Assembly: GCF_014649535.1 (NCBI RefSeq)
Contig: NZ_BMTF01000017.1
Span: forward strand, 66,144 to 130,143
DNA length: 64,000 bases
Direction of reading: 5' to 3'
From: Streptomyces gelaticus
Lineage (GTDB): Bacteria; Actinomycetota; Actinomycetes; Streptomycetales; Streptomycetaceae
Shown piece after piece: positions 1 through 8,277 of the stretch (positions are counted from its first letter, which is position 1; each line of letters opens with the position of its first letter). Under the pieces are notes generated by a model. The model did not search any database and was not told where the DNA came from. It worked only from the letters and a program-made list of their open reading frames with translations. The translations under genes and the position numbers were made by a program.

Positions 1-619
1 CCGGGTGCTGGTCGACAAGCTGACCCCCTGGTTCGGCGGGGAGCCGGAGCGCGGCGAGGTGGTCGTGTTCCACGATCCGGACAACTGGCTGGCCGGGGAG
101 CCGACCCCCGAGTCGAACATGGTGCAGGATTTCCTGAGCTTCATCGGCCTGATGCCGTCGTCCAAGGAGAAGGACCTGATCAAGCGGGTGATCGCGGTCG
201 GTGGCGACACCGTGCAGTGCGCGAAGGGCGGCCCGGTCGAGGTCAACGGAAAGGCGCTCGACGAGCCGTACATCTTCCCGGGGAACTCGGCGTGCGACGA
301 CAAGCCCTTCGGGCCGTTCAAGGTGCCCGAGGGCAAGATCTGGGTGATGGGCGACCACCGGCAGAACTCCCTGGACTCGCGCTACCACACCGACGAGGCG
401 ACCAAGGGCTTCGTGCCGGTCGACGACGTCGTGGGGCGGGCCGTCGTGGTGGCGTGGCCGATCAACCGCTGGGCGACGCTGCCGGTCCCGGACACCTTCG
501 ACCAGCCGGGGATCGGCGCGGCGGCGGCTCTGGCCCCGGGGGCACTGGGCGTGGCGGGTGCGCTGCCCCTCGTACTGTGGCGCCGCAAGAGGCTGACCAG
601 CGGGCGTACCGCCGGGTAG
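1..619 (+). CDS. Signal peptidase I, 5'-truncated by window edge
   Basis: C-terminal 205 residues of a type I (S26) signal peptidase, the membrane serine protease that removes signal peptides from exported proteins. The frame is open at base 1 and the GTG at 5 is internal, so the true start and the catalytic serine lie outside the window. Visible family motifs are the general-base lysine in LIKRVIAVGGD (about base 178) and the conserved GDHRQNSLDSRYH box (about 349-387). A hydrophobic segment near the C-terminus followed by WRRKR looks like a second membrane anchor, usual in Streptomyces Sip proteins. A second signal peptidase follows 51 bases later; multiple tandem sip genes are typical of the genus. 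Confidence 0.93.
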   Translation, partial: RVLVDKLTPWFGGEPERGEVVVFHDPDNWLAGEPTPESNMVQDFLSFIGLMPSSKEKDLIKRVIAVGGDTVQCAKGGPVEVNGKALDEPYIFPGNSACDDKPFGPFKVPEGKIWVMGDHRQNSLDSRYHTDEATKGFVPVDDVVGRAVVVAWPINRWATLPVPDTFDQPGIGAAAALAPGALGVAGALPLVLWRRKRLTSGRTAG

Positions 620-670
620 GGTGCCGACTCGGATCAGCGATTGTCGATCTCCGAGGTGGGTGACGCTGGG

Positions 671-1414
671 ATGAGCGGAAACGGACGTACGGGTGACGGC
701 CACGGGCGGCTCGGCAGCATGCTGTCGGGGCTGGCCGTGGCCGTCGGCTGTGTGTTCTTCCTCGGCGGGTTCGCCTGGGGAGCGGTGGTGTACAAGCCGT
801 ACACGGTGCCGACCGGATCGATGACCCCGACGGTGCAGGCCGGTGACCGAATACTTGCGCAGCGGATAGACGGCAACGAGGTGCACCGCGGCGACGTGGT
901 CGTCTTCACCGATCCCACGTGGGACGCCAACCTGCCGATGGTGAAGCGGGTCGTCGGGATCGGCGGCGACAGGATCGCCTGCTGCGGGAAGGACGGGCGG
1001 CTCACGGTCAACGGCAAGCCCATCGACGAACCGTATCTGCACACAAAGGGCCCTGCCTCCGCCGAGGACTTCACGGCGGAGGTGCCCAAGGGGAAGCTCT
1101 TCCTGCTGGGGGACGAACGCACCGCCTCACTGGACTCGCGCGTCCACCTGGACGAAGCGGGACAGGGCTCCGTTCCCCGTGACGCGGTTCAGGCCCGGGT
1201 GGACGCCGTCGCGTGGCCGATGAACGGCATGGTCGATCGCCCGCAGGCCTTCGCCTCCCTCCCCGGCGGCGTGTCGTCGCCCGGACCGCTGTGGCTTCAG
1301 CTCGGCGCCGTGCTCGTGGGCGTGGTGCTCATCCTGTGCGGCGCGGCATACGGTCCGATCGTGGCGCGGTCCGCCCGGAACAGACGCGGAAAGGTGCCCG
1401 CCGGTGCGCGTTGA
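671..1414 (+). CDS. Signal peptidase I (second copy)
   Basis: Complete type I signal peptidase of 247 residues. An N-terminal membrane segment (about residues 18-40) is followed by the catalytic serine motif PTGSMTPT, the lysine-base motif MVKRVVGIGGD and the GDERTASLDSR box. A C-terminal hydrophobic helix (WLQLGAVLVGVVLILCG) is the second anchor. I use the ATG at 671, preceded by GAGGTGG. A TTG at 641 in frame would add 10 residues and is less likely. The 3' end overlaps the next gene by 11 bases, so the NUDIX gene is probably translationally coupled. This is the last member of the sip cluster and has a bipartite membrane topology like SipY/SipZ-type Streptomyces enzymes. Confidence 0.95.
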   Translation: MSGNGRTGDGHGRLGSMLSGLAVAVGCVFFLGGFAWGAVVYKPYTVPTGSMTPTVQAGDRILAQRIDGNEVHRGDVVVFTDPTWDANLPMVKRVVGIGGDRIACCGKDGRLTVNGKPIDEPYLHTKGPASAEDFTAEVPKGKLFLLGDERTASLDSRVHLDEAGQGSVPRDAVQARVDAVAWPMNGMVDRPQAFASLPGGVSSPGPLWLQLGAVLVGVVLILCGAAYGPIVARSARNRRGKVPAGAR

Positions 1415-1892
1415 GAAGCGGAAGGTCGCCCGTGTGGTGCTCCTGGACCCCGACGACCGGATCCTCCTGATCCACGGATTCGAGCCCGAGGATCCGCAGA
1501 GCACGTGGTGGTTCACGCCCGGCGGCGGTCTGGAGGGCGACGAGACCCGGGAACAGGCCGCCCTGCGCGAGCTGACGGAGGAGACCGGCATCACCGATGT
1601 CGAGCTCGGCCCGCTGCTCTGGCAGCGGATGTGCTCGTTCCCGTTCGACGGGCGCCGCTGGCACCAGGACGAGTGGTACTTCCTGGCACGTACGACGCAG
1701 ACCGCCACCGACACCAGTGGGCTGACCGGGCTGGAGCAGCGCAGCGTCGCGGGTCTGAGGTGGTGGACCTCCGCTGAACTGTCGGCGGCGCGTGAGACGG
1801 TGTACCCGACCAGACTCGCCGAGTTGCTGCGCACGCTGCTCGACGAGGGTCCTCCGCGTACGCCACTGGTTCTGGACCCCGAAATCGCCTGA
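1404..1892 (+). CDS. NUDIX hydrolase
   Basis: A 162-residue NUDIX-fold hydrolase, which cleaves a nucleoside diphosphate linked to another moiety. The Nudix box is complete: a GGGLEGDE start, then an REL-TEE-TGI end with the expected spacing (G-x5-E-x7-REL-x-EE-x-GI), supplying the Mg2+-binding glutamates at about residues 40-62. It begins with GTG inside the last codons of the signal peptidase gene, implying coupled translation. The substrate cannot be read from the sequence; housekeeping nucleotide clean-up is the default guess. Confidence 0.9.
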   Translation: MRVEKRKVARVVLLDPDDRILLIHGFEPEDPQSTWWFTPGGGLEGDETREQAALRELTEETGITDVELGPLLWQRMCSFPFDGRRWHQDEWYFLARTTQTATDTSGLTGLEQRSVAGLRWWTSAELSAARETVYPTRLAELLRTLLDEGPPRTPLVLDPEIA

Positions 1893-1950
1893 GCGCCCGA
1901 GGGAGCCGGGGCCTGGCGCACAATAGGGGGACGCACGGCTGAAGGGGAAC

Positions 1951-2265
1951 ATGCCAATGAGCGCCGAGGACCTCGAAAAGTACGAGACCGAGATGGAGCT
2001 GAAGCTCTACCGGGAGTACCGAGATGTCGTCGGGCTGTTCAAATATGTGATCGAGACCGAACGGCGCTTCTACCTCACCAATGACTATGAGATGCAGGTG
2101 CACTCGGTCCAGGGCGAGGTGTTCTTCGAAGTATCGATGGCGGACGCCTGGGTCTGGGACATGTACCGGCCCGCACGGTTCGTCAAGCAGGTACGCGTGT
2201 TGACGTTCAAGGACGTCAACATCGAGGAGCTCAACAAGAGCGATCTCGAACTTCCGGGTGGCTGA
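1951..2265 (+). CDS. DUF2469 family protein
   Basis: A 104-residue acidic, tyrosine- and aromatic-rich protein (EMELKLYREYRDVVGLFKYV near the N-terminus, WVWDMYRPARFVKQ near the C-terminus). It matches the actinobacterial DUF2469 family in length and composition. No enzymatic motif or membrane segment is visible. ATG at 1951 has an AAGGGG-type ribosome site about 7 bases upstream; an in-frame ATG at 1957 is an alternative. It lacks the GC-extreme codon pattern of some neighbours and looks highly conserved, but its function is unknown. It is usually found between the sip/NUDIX genes and yraN, as here. Confidence 0.88.
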   Translation: MPMSAEDLEKYETEMELKLYREYRDVVGLFKYVIETERRFYLTNDYEMQVHSVQGEVFFEVSMADAWVWDMYRPARFVKQVRVLTFKDVNIEELNKSDLELPGG

Positions 2266-2309
2266 TCCCACTTTGAGAAGGGAGTGATTCCCACTTCCGG
2301 GTGGCCGGG

Positions 2310-2346
2310 TTATCCACAATTCCGGAGTTGTCCACCAAGATCCACA
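2310..2346. promoter_or_regulatory. Cluster of DnaA-box-like 9-mers
   Basis: TTATCCACA at 2310-2318 is a perfect match to the classical DnaA box. TTGTCCACC at 2328-2336 differs at one base from the Streptomyces form TTGTCCACA. A third weaker copy, ending ATCCACA, lies at 2340-2346. All are on the same strand in the 127-base gap ahead of yraN-yifB-dprA. They may be DnaA-responsive transcription sites rather than an origin. Confidence 0.45.
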
Positions 2347-2392
2347 AGCCGGGGCCGGACACGTCAGAGTCGGTCCCGGAGGTGGTGCCGAA

Positions 2393-2752
2393 ATGAACGC
2401 ACGGGGGGCACTCGGGCGGTACGGCGAGGATCTGGCGGCGCGGTTGCTGGCCGATGCCGGCATGTCCGTACTGGAGCGGAACTGGCGCTGTCGCGCCGGT
2501 GAGATCGACATCGTCGCGATGGACGGCGACGCACTCGTGGTCTGTGAGGTGAAGACCCGCAGGGCGGGTGCGTTCGAGCACCCGATGGCGGCCGTCACGC
2601 CGGTCAAGGCGGAGCGGCTGCGGCGGCTGGCCGGTATCTGGCTGGACCGGCACGGCGGCCCGCCGCCCGGCGGGGTCCGGATCGACCTGGTCGGAGTGGT
2701 GCTGCCCAGACGCGGAGCACCCGTCGCCGAGCATGCGCGGGGGGTGGCCTGA
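2393..2752 (+). CDS. YraN / UPF0102 family protein
   Basis: A 119-residue member of the UPF0102 (YraN) family with a restriction-endonuclease-like fold. The N-terminal GRYGEDLAARLLADAGMSVL, then RNWRCRAGEIDIVAMDGDALVVCEVKTR-type segment, contains the E-x(n)-D...E-x-K arrangement (GEIDIVA...CEVKTR) expected of nuclease-fold metal binding. The biochemical role is not established. ATG at 2393; the stop overlaps the next ATG by one base (TGATG), placing it in an operon with yifB and dprA, a conserved association that suggests work on DNA. Confidence 0.9.
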   Translation: MNARGALGRYGEDLAARLLADAGMSVLERNWRCRAGEIDIVAMDGDALVVCEVKTRRAGAFEHPMAAVTPVKAERLRRLAGIWLDRHGGPPPGGVRIDLVGVVLPRRGAPVAEHARGVA

Positions 2753-4374
2753 TGGGGTTCGCGCGGGCGTGCTCGGTGGCGCTGGTCGGCGTCGAGGGTG
2801 TGGTGGTGGAGGTCCAGGCGGACCTGGAGGCGGGGGTGGCCGCGTTCACCCTGGTGGGGCTGCCGGACAAGAGCCTGGTGGAGAGCCGGGACCGGGTCAG
2901 GGCCGCGGTGGTGAACTCGGGGGCCGAGTGGCCGCAGAAGAAGCTCACGGTGGGCCTGTCCCCGGCCTCCGTGCCGAAGGGCGGCTCCGGATTCGACCTC
3001 GCCGTCGCCTGTGCGGTGCTGGGGGCGGCCGAGCGGATCGATCCGGCGTCCATCGCCGATGTGGTGATGATCGGTGAGCTCGGGCTCGACGGCAGGGTCC
3101 GGCCGGTGCGCGGCGTGCTGCCGGCCGTGCTCGCCGCGGCGGAGGCCGGCTACCGGCAGGTCGTCGTGCCCGAGCAGACCGCGGGGGAGGCTGCGCTGGT
3201 CCCCGGGGTCTCCGTCCTCGGGGTACGGAGCCTGCGGCAGCTGATCGCCGTGCTCTGCGAGGAGCCGGTGCCCGACGAGCGGGCGGCGCACCACGAGGGG
3301 CGTCCCGACACCATGGGGGCCGGGCTGATGGTGCCCGGCGCGGGCATCGGTACCGGGCTCGCCCGGGCCGGGCAGAGCGACGGAAATCCACCGGATCTGG
3401 CGGACGTGGCGGGGCAGGCGCTGCCCCGCAAGGCTCTGGAGGTCGCCGCAGCCGGCGGCCACCATCTGCTGCTCTCGGGGCCGCCGGGCGCCGGCAAGAC
3501 CATGCTGGCCGAGCGGTTGCCGGCGATCCTGCCGACGCTGACCAGGAAGGAGTCCCTGGAGGTGACCGCGGTGCACTCGGTGGCGGGCATCCTGCCGCCG
3601 GGGGAGCCACTGGTCGCCCGGCCGCCCTACTGCGCGCCCCACCATTCGGCCACGATGCAGTCGCTGGTCGGCGGGGGCAACGGACTGCCGCGGCCCGGCG
3701 CGGTCTCGCTGGCCCACCGGGGGATCCTCTTTTTGGACGAAGCGCCCGAATTCTCCGTGCGGGCACTGGACGCGCTGCGCCAGCCGCTGGAGTCGGGGCA
3801 CGTGGTGGTGGCACGCAGCGCCGGGGTGGTGCGGCTGCCCGCCAGATTCCTGATGGTGCTGGCCGCCAACCCCTGCCCGTGCGGCCGGTACAGCCTCAGC
3901 GGCGCCGGCTGCGAATGCCCGCCGGCGGCGGTCAGGCGCTACCAGGCGCGACTCTCCGGACCACTGCTCGACCGGGTGGATCTGCGGGTGCTCGTCGACC
4001 CGGTCAGGCGTCAGGACCTGATGGGACAGGGCGGCAGGGGCGAGTCGACCGCCTCCGTCGCGGCCCGGGTCCGGGAGGCCAGGGCGCGGGCCGCGGACCG
4101 GCTGGCGGGCACCGCGTGGTCCTCCAACAGCGAGGTGCCCGGCCATGAGCTGCGGACCAGACTGGTCGCGGCGCCGGGCGCGCTCATGGAAGCCGAACGG
4201 GACATGGAACGGGGCCTGCTCACCGCTCGCGGCCTGGACCGGGTGCTCAGGGTGGCGTGGACGGTCGCCGACCTGCGCGGCGCCGACCGCCCGGACGCGT
4301 CCGATGTCGCGGTGGCGCTGGAACTGCGGACCGGGATTTCGCGCGGCGCACTGACGAACGCGGGGGCGTCATGA
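2752..4374 (+). CDS. YifB family Mg-chelatase-like AAA+ ATPase
   Basis: A 540-residue YifB/ComM-type ATPase. It has an N-terminal Lon-S5-like domain (VALVGVEGVVVEVQADLEAG onward), then an AAA+ core with Walker A GPPGAGKTM near residue 242 and Walker B GILFLDEAPEF near residue 325. A cysteine cluster NPCPCGRYSLSGAGCECPP and a C-terminal Mg-chelatase-like domain follow. E. coli and Haemophilus relatives (ComM) act as hexameric helicases promoting branch migration during transformation; whether that applies in Streptomyces is not known. Start ATG is fused to the yraN stop (TGATG) and its stop overlaps dprA (ATGA), so the three are translationally coupled. Confidence 0.93.
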   Translation: MGFARACSVALVGVEGVVVEVQADLEAGVAAFTLVGLPDKSLVESRDRVRAAVVNSGAEWPQKKLTVGLSPASVPKGGSGFDLAVACAVLGAAERIDPASIADVVMIGELGLDGRVRPVRGVLPAVLAAAEAGYRQVVVPEQTAGEAALVPGVSVLGVRSLRQLIAVLCEEPVPDERAAHHEGRPDTMGAGLMVPGAGIGTGLARAGQSDGNPPDLADVAGQALPRKALEVAAAGGHHLLLSGPPGAGKTMLAERLPAILPTLTRKESLEVTAVHSVAGILPPGEPLVARPPYCAPHHSATMQSLVGGGNGLPRPGAVSLAHRGILFLDEAPEFSVRALDALRQPLESGHVVVARSAGVVRLPARFLMVLAANPCPCGRYSLSGAGCECPPAAVRRYQARLSGPLLDRVDLRVLVDPVRRQDLMGQGGRGESTASVAARVREARARAADRLAGTAWSSNSEVPGHELRTRLVAAPGALMEAERDMERGLLTARGLDRVLRVAWTVADLRGADRPDASDVAVALELRTGISRGALTNAGAS

Positions 4375-5531
4375 CGGTGAGCGGTCAGGAGCGGCTGGCG
4401 CGGGCCGCCCTGACCCGCATCATCGAACCGGGGGACGAGCACGGTGGCCGCTGGCTGCGCGAGTGCGGTGCCGTCGAGCTGATACGGCGGATCACCACCA
4501 GGGACGGCACCGCGGAGCAACTGGGCGGGATGACCCCGAAACGGCTCGCCGGATACCGGCTGCGGGCCGAGAGCGCCGACCCCGGGCAGGATCTCTCGGC
4601 GGTCGCCGCGCTCGGCGGGCGGTTCATCTGCCCCGGGGACCGGGAATGGCCCACCCAGCTCGACGACCTCGCGGATGCCAGGCCCACCGGCCTGTGGGTG
4701 CGGGGGCCCCGGGATCTGCGGCTCTGGGCGCTGCGCTCGGTCGCCGTGGTCGGCGCCCGTGCCTGCACGCCCTACGGATCGCACATGGCGGCCGGTCTCG
4801 GCGCGGGGCTCGCGGAGCTGGGCTGGGTGGTCGTGTCGGGAGCCGCGTTCGGGGTCGACGGGGCGGCGCACCGCGGCGCGCTCGCCGCCGGCGGGGCGAC
4901 GGCGGCGGTACTGGCCTGCGGGGTGGACGTCCCCTACCCCCGGGGACACGCCGAGCTGATCGGGCGGATCGCGGAACAGGGGCTCGTCATCGGCGAATTG
5001 CCACCGTCCGATCATCCCACCCGCAGCAGATTCATCCTGCGGAACCGGGTCATCGCCGCGTTGACGCGCGGGACGGTCGTGGTCGAGGCCGAATACCGCA
5101 GCGGTTCACTGGTCACCGCGCGCTGCGCACAGCGGCTCGGCCGCTTCACCATGGGCGTGCCGGGCCCCGCCACCAGTGGGTTGTCCGCAGGGGTCCATGA
5201 GCTCCTTCGCGGAGAGGGCGTCCTGGTGACCGACGCCGCGGAAGTCGCCGAACTCGTGGGGGAGATCGGCGAACTCGCTCCGGCCAGACGAGGCCCCGTC
5301 CATCCCAGGGACCTGCTGGACGCGGTCTCCGCCAGAGTCCTCGACGCACTGCCGTACCGGGGCTCTGTCGGCGGACGTGAGGTGGCCCGCACCGCAGGAA
5401 CCAGCACCGACGAGGCGCTCGGCAGACTGTACGAACTGCACTCACTGGGGTTCGTCGAACGGGATGGCGATGGATGGCAGTTGACGCCGCGGCCGACTTG
5501 CAATGGTGACGCGCGGCGAGGCGGTACTTGA
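4371..5531 (+). CDS. dprA: DNA processing protein DprA
   Basis: A 386-residue DprA/Smf protein, which loads RecA on incoming single-stranded DNA in competent bacteria and has an unclear role in streptomycetes. The Rossmann-like core is plain: VAVVGARACTPYGS, VVVSGAAFGVDGAAHRGAL, PYPRGHAELI, RSRFILRNRVIAALTRG and the VVEAEYRSGSLVTA segment. An N-terminal HhH-like region precedes it and a winged-helix-like C-terminal DML1 domain follows (DALPYRG...DEALGRLYELHSLGFVER). I start at the ATG overlapping the yifB stop rather than at the upstream GTG at 4257. It closes the yraN-yifB-dprA operon. Confidence 0.93.
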   Translation: MTVSGQERLARAALTRIIEPGDEHGGRWLRECGAVELIRRITTRDGTAEQLGGMTPKRLAGYRLRAESADPGQDLSAVAALGGRFICPGDREWPTQLDDLADARPTGLWVRGPRDLRLWALRSVAVVGARACTPYGSHMAAGLGAGLAELGWVVVSGAAFGVDGAAHRGALAAGGATAAVLACGVDVPYPRGHAELIGRIAEQGLVIGELPPSDHPTRSRFILRNRVIAALTRGTVVVEAEYRSGSLVTARCAQRLGRFTMGVPGPATSGLSAGVHELLRGEGVLVTDAAEVAELVGEIGELAPARRGPVHPRDLLDAVSARVLDALPYRGSVGGREVARTAGTSTDEALGRLYELHSLGFVERDGDGWQLTPRPTCNGDARRGGT

Positions 5532-5771
5532 CCTGGAGCATTCGGGTGAAAAGGTGAGGCAGATGACCTCGGCGGATCCTTCAGTGACGCCTCTGGGGCC
5601 GACGCACGCGGCGACGGCCCCGGACCTCAGTCATGTCGGATCGGCCGAAATCGCACGGCGCCGATCGCTTATCCTGCGCGGACCGCGACATCACAGTCAC
5701 GCTACGCTCACAAGGATTCCGACTCAGACATACGTCCCAGCACTCCACAGCAGAACGGCTCAAGGCACCAC
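5532..5771. other. Intergenic region upstream of whiG
   Basis: 240 bases between dprA and whiG. I see no convincing small gene or strong hairpin. It presumably contains the whiG promoter, but no -10/-35 pair stands out enough to call. Confidence 0.5.
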
Positions 5772-6608
5772 ATGCCCCAGCACACCTCCGGGTCTGGCCG
5801 CGCGGCAGTACCACCGGCTGCGCGTGGCACTGTGCGCCCCCCTGCCCCCTCCTCGCTCGACGAGTTGTGGCGTTCATACAAGTCCACGGGCGACGAACGG
5901 CTGCGGGAGCAGCTGATCCTGCACTACTCGCCGTTGGTGAAGTACGTCGCGGGCCGGGTGAGCGTGGGCCTGCCCTCCAACGTCGAGCAGGCGGACTTCG
6001 TCTCCTCGGGGGTCTTCGGACTGATCGACGCGATCGAGAAGTTCGACATCGAGCGGGCGATCAAGTTCGAGACGTACGCGATCACCCGCATCCGGGGCGC
6101 GATGATCGACGAACTGCGGGCGCTGGACTGGATCCCGCGCTCGGTGCGCCAGAAGGCGCGGGCCGTGGAACGCGCCTACGCCACGTTGGAGGCGCAGCTG
6201 CGGCGTACCCCTTCCGAGGCGGAGGTCGCCGCGGAGATGGGAATCGCCCTGGAGGAACTGCACGCGGTTTTCAGCCAGTTGTCACTGGCGAACGTGGTCG
6301 CGCTGGAGGAGCTGCTGCATGTCGGCGGCGAGGGCGGCGACCGGCTCAGCCTGATGGACACACTGGAGGACACCGCCGCCGACGATCCGGTGGAGGTCGC
6401 CGAGGACCGCGAGCTCAGACGGTTGCTCGCGCGGGCCATCAACACACTCCCGGAGCGCGAGAAGACAGTCGTGACGCTCTACTACTACGAGGGCCTCACC
6501 CTCGCCGAGATCGGCAATGTGCTCGGCGTCACCGAGAGCCGGGTCAGTCAGATCCACACCAAGTCGGTGCTCCAGCTGCGCGCGAAACTGGCCGACGCCG
6601 GACGCTGA
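5772..6608 (+). CDS. whiG: RNA polymerase sigma factor WhiG
   Basis: A 278-residue FliA/WhiG-class sigma factor that commits aerial hyphae to sporulation septation in Streptomyces. Region 2 (LILHYSPLVKYVAGRVSVGL, FVSSGVFGLIDAIEKFDI, FETYAITRIRGAMIDELR), region 3 (RTPSEAEVAAEMGI) and region 4 with its helix-turn-helix (LAEIGNVLGVTESRVSQIH) are all present. Region 1.1 is absent, as expected for this class. The first 25 or so residues are a low-complexity tail. ATG at 5772 gives the usual length for the family. Its known partner regulators (RsiG, c-di-GMP) are not in this window. Confidence 0.96.
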   Translation: MPQHTSGSGRAAVPPAARGTVRPPAPSSLDELWRSYKSTGDERLREQLILHYSPLVKYVAGRVSVGLPSNVEQADFVSSGVFGLIDAIEKFDIERAIKFETYAITRIRGAMIDELRALDWIPRSVRQKARAVERAYATLEAQLRRTPSEAEVAAEMGIALEELHAVFSQLSLANVVALEELLHVGGEGGDRLSLMDTLEDTAADDPVEVAEDRELRRLLARAINTLPEREKTVVTLYYYEGLTLAEIGNVLGVTESRVSQIHTKSVLQLRAKLADAGR

Positions 6609-6702
6609 GTCCCGCTCGCGACCAGTGCGGTTCATGGCCGCCTCGGCCAATGACCGGGGCCGTACCTGCCCTCTCGAACACCGGTCGCCGTAGAGTGGGC
6701 AT

Positions 6703-7293
6703 GTGCCCAGGATTCGAGCGGCCTCGGTGGCCGAGCACCGGACCATGCAGCGCGGCGCCCTCCTGGACGCCGCACGCTCCCTGCTGTCCGAGGGCGGTAC
6801 GGAGGCGTTGACCTTCCCCGCCCTCGCCGAACGCACGGGCCTCGCCCGGTCCTCCGTGTATGAGTACTTCCGCTCCCGCGCGGCGGTGGTCGAGGAGCTC
6901 TGCGCCGTCGACTTCCCCGTCTGGGCGGCCGAGGTCGAGAGCGCGATGGCGCAGGCCACCACGCCCGAGGGCAAGATCGAGGCCTATGTGCGCCGGCAGC
7001 TCGACCTCGTCGGGGACCGCCGTCACCGGGCGGTCGTCGCCATCTCGGCGAGCGAGCTGGACGCCGGGGCGCGCGAGAAGATCAGGGCCGCGCACGGCGG
7101 GCTGATCGCCATGATCGTCGAGGCGCTGGGCGACCTCGGCCACGCACAGCCGAGACTGGCGGCCATGTTGCTCCAGGGGTCGGTGGACGCCGCCGTGCGA
7201 CGTATCGAACTGGCCGTGGCCGAGGAGCCGTCCGTGATCGCGGACACCGCCGTCGCCATGGTTCTCCGAGGTGTGCAGGGCGCACAGGACTGA
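6703..7293 (+). CDS. TetR family transcriptional regulator
   Basis: A 196-residue TetR-type repressor. The N-terminal helix-turn-helix (LAERTGLARSSVYEYFRSRA, about residues 46-65) is canonical; the remaining three quarters form a helical ligand/dimer domain with no recognisable ligand signature. GTG at 6703 is used; an ATG at 6701 is out of frame. The nearest gene is the convergent M23-like gene, whose frame runs 271 bases into this one. No obvious target operon is adjacent on the same strand, so its regulon cannot be inferred. Confidence 0.88.
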   Translation: MPRIRAASVAEHRTMQRGALLDAARSLLSEGGTEALTFPALAERTGLARSSVYEYFRSRAAVVEELCAVDFPVWAAEVESAMAQATTPEGKIEAYVRRQLDLVGDRRHRAVVAISASELDAGAREKIRAAHGGLIAMIVEALGDLGHAQPRLAAMLLQGSVDAAVRRIELAVAEEPSVIADTAVAMVLRGVQGAQD

Positions 7294-8000
7294 CGGGGCC
7301 GCCGCGTCGCGGCGACCGCGAGCAGAACGCCGGGGGCGGCGAGCCCGTCCCCGGTCCCCATGGCCGATTGCGCGGACACCGGCTCGGGCACGCCGAACAC
7401 CGGGAGCAGCCGGGACGGGCCCCGTCGCAGCAGCGACGGCGGCAGCAGCGACAACGGATCCAGATAGGTGTCACCGCGCCGCAGCCCCCAGTGCAGACAG
7501 CCCGAAGCGCAGTGGAAGGGCCCCGCCTCCACTACGGCCACCACCTGTCCCGACGTCACCTTCTCGCCCTTCGCGACGAGCGCGCGCACCGGTTCGTACG
7601 TGGTCCGCAGCGGCGGGTCGCCGCTGCCGGCCACCTCGATCGCCACCACCCCGCGCCCCGCCACACGCCCCGCGAACGAGACCTGCCCCGAGGCGGCGGC
7701 GAGCACCGCCGCACCCGGTTCCGCAGCGAGGTCGACGCCGCGGTGACCTCGCCCGTAGGGACCGGCCGGGGGCTCCCATCCCCGTACGACCGCGGGCCGC
7801 CCCGCCAGCGGCCAGCCCCGGTCGCCGTCCGGCGCCGGTGCGGGGGCCGGAGCCGGTGCCGGTGTCCGTGCGGTGGCGACCGCCGGGCCGCACACCACCG
7901 CCAGCAGGGCCACCACCGCCACCACGAGCGCCTCCCGCAGGCGAAGTGAAGCGGGCTCCGCGGGAGCGGCAGGACCGGTCGGATCAGTTGTGCATCGCAT
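7023..8000 (-). CDS. Secreted M23 (LytM-type) peptidase-like protein
   Basis: A secreted peptidoglycan-hydrolase-fold protein. A signal peptide (LREALVVAVVALLAVVCGPA) leads to a Pro-Ala linker and a LytM/M23 domain with the zinc-binding HRGVD motif (H-x3-D). The second motif reads GCLHWGLR, so the first histidine of the usual H-x-H is a cysteine; the enzyme may be inactive or belong to a variant subfamily. The natural end of the domain (YLDPLSLLPPSLL...LLPVFGVPEPV) is reached near base 7370. The frame stays open through the whole 3' part of the opposite TetR gene, adding about 110 implausible residues. ATG at 8000 is preferred over 8024. Confidence 0.7.
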   Translation of the reverse strand: MRCTTDPTGPAAPAEPASLRLREALVVAVVALLAVVCGPAVATARTPAPAPAPAPAPDGDRGWPLAGRPAVVRGWEPPAGPYGRGHRGVDLAAEPGAAVLAAASGQVSFAGRVAGRGVVAIEVAGSGDPPLRTTYEPVRALVAKGEKVTSGQVVAVVEAGPFHCASGCLHWGLRRGDTYLDPLSLLPPSLLRRGPSRLLPVFGVPEPVSAQSAMGTGDGLAAPGVLLAVAATRRPRQSCAPCTPRRTMATAVSAITDGSSATASSIRRTAASTDPWSNMAASLGCAWPRSPSASTIMAISPPCAALIFSRAPASSSLAEMATTAR

Positions 8001-8050
8001 GGCGGAACCATCCCGCAGTCCCACGATCCGCGGGGATCATGAGCCGGATC

Positions 8051-8077
8051 TGTGGACAACCATCCGGTTGTGGACAG
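8051..8077 (-). promoter_or_regulatory. Pair of DnaA-box-like sites upstream of rpsB
   Basis: TGTGGACAA at 8051-8059 is the exact complement of TTGTCCACA, the Streptomyces DnaA box. TGTGGACAG at 8069-8077 is a one-base variant, 18 bases away (nearly two helical turns) and in the same orientation. They lie in the divergent gap between the M23-like gene and rpsB, about 200 bases before the rpsB start. Confidence 0.4.
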
Positions 8078-8277
8078 CGTCGTCACCCGGCACCCGGGCC
8101 GTCCCGTACACTTCCTATGGCGATCCGGGTCACCGGGTCGACTTCGCACGCCCCGCCACCTCCCTCTCAGCGGACGGTGGCCGCGCTCCTCGGTCCCTCG
8201 TGGCACGGCGCGTCGGGGCGTCAGGCGCGACAGCAATCCTGCGGTCGCGACAACCGAGCACCTCAAGGAGTACGGCC

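Noticed and set aside
1591..4146. 851-codon minus-strand frame across NUDIX, DUF2469, yraN and yifB
   Set aside because: Spans four well-supported genes on the other strand and shows only GC-driven composition.
5633..6811. 392-codon plus-strand frame overlapping whiG
   Set aside because: Out of frame with the clearly conserved sigma factor and without protein motifs.
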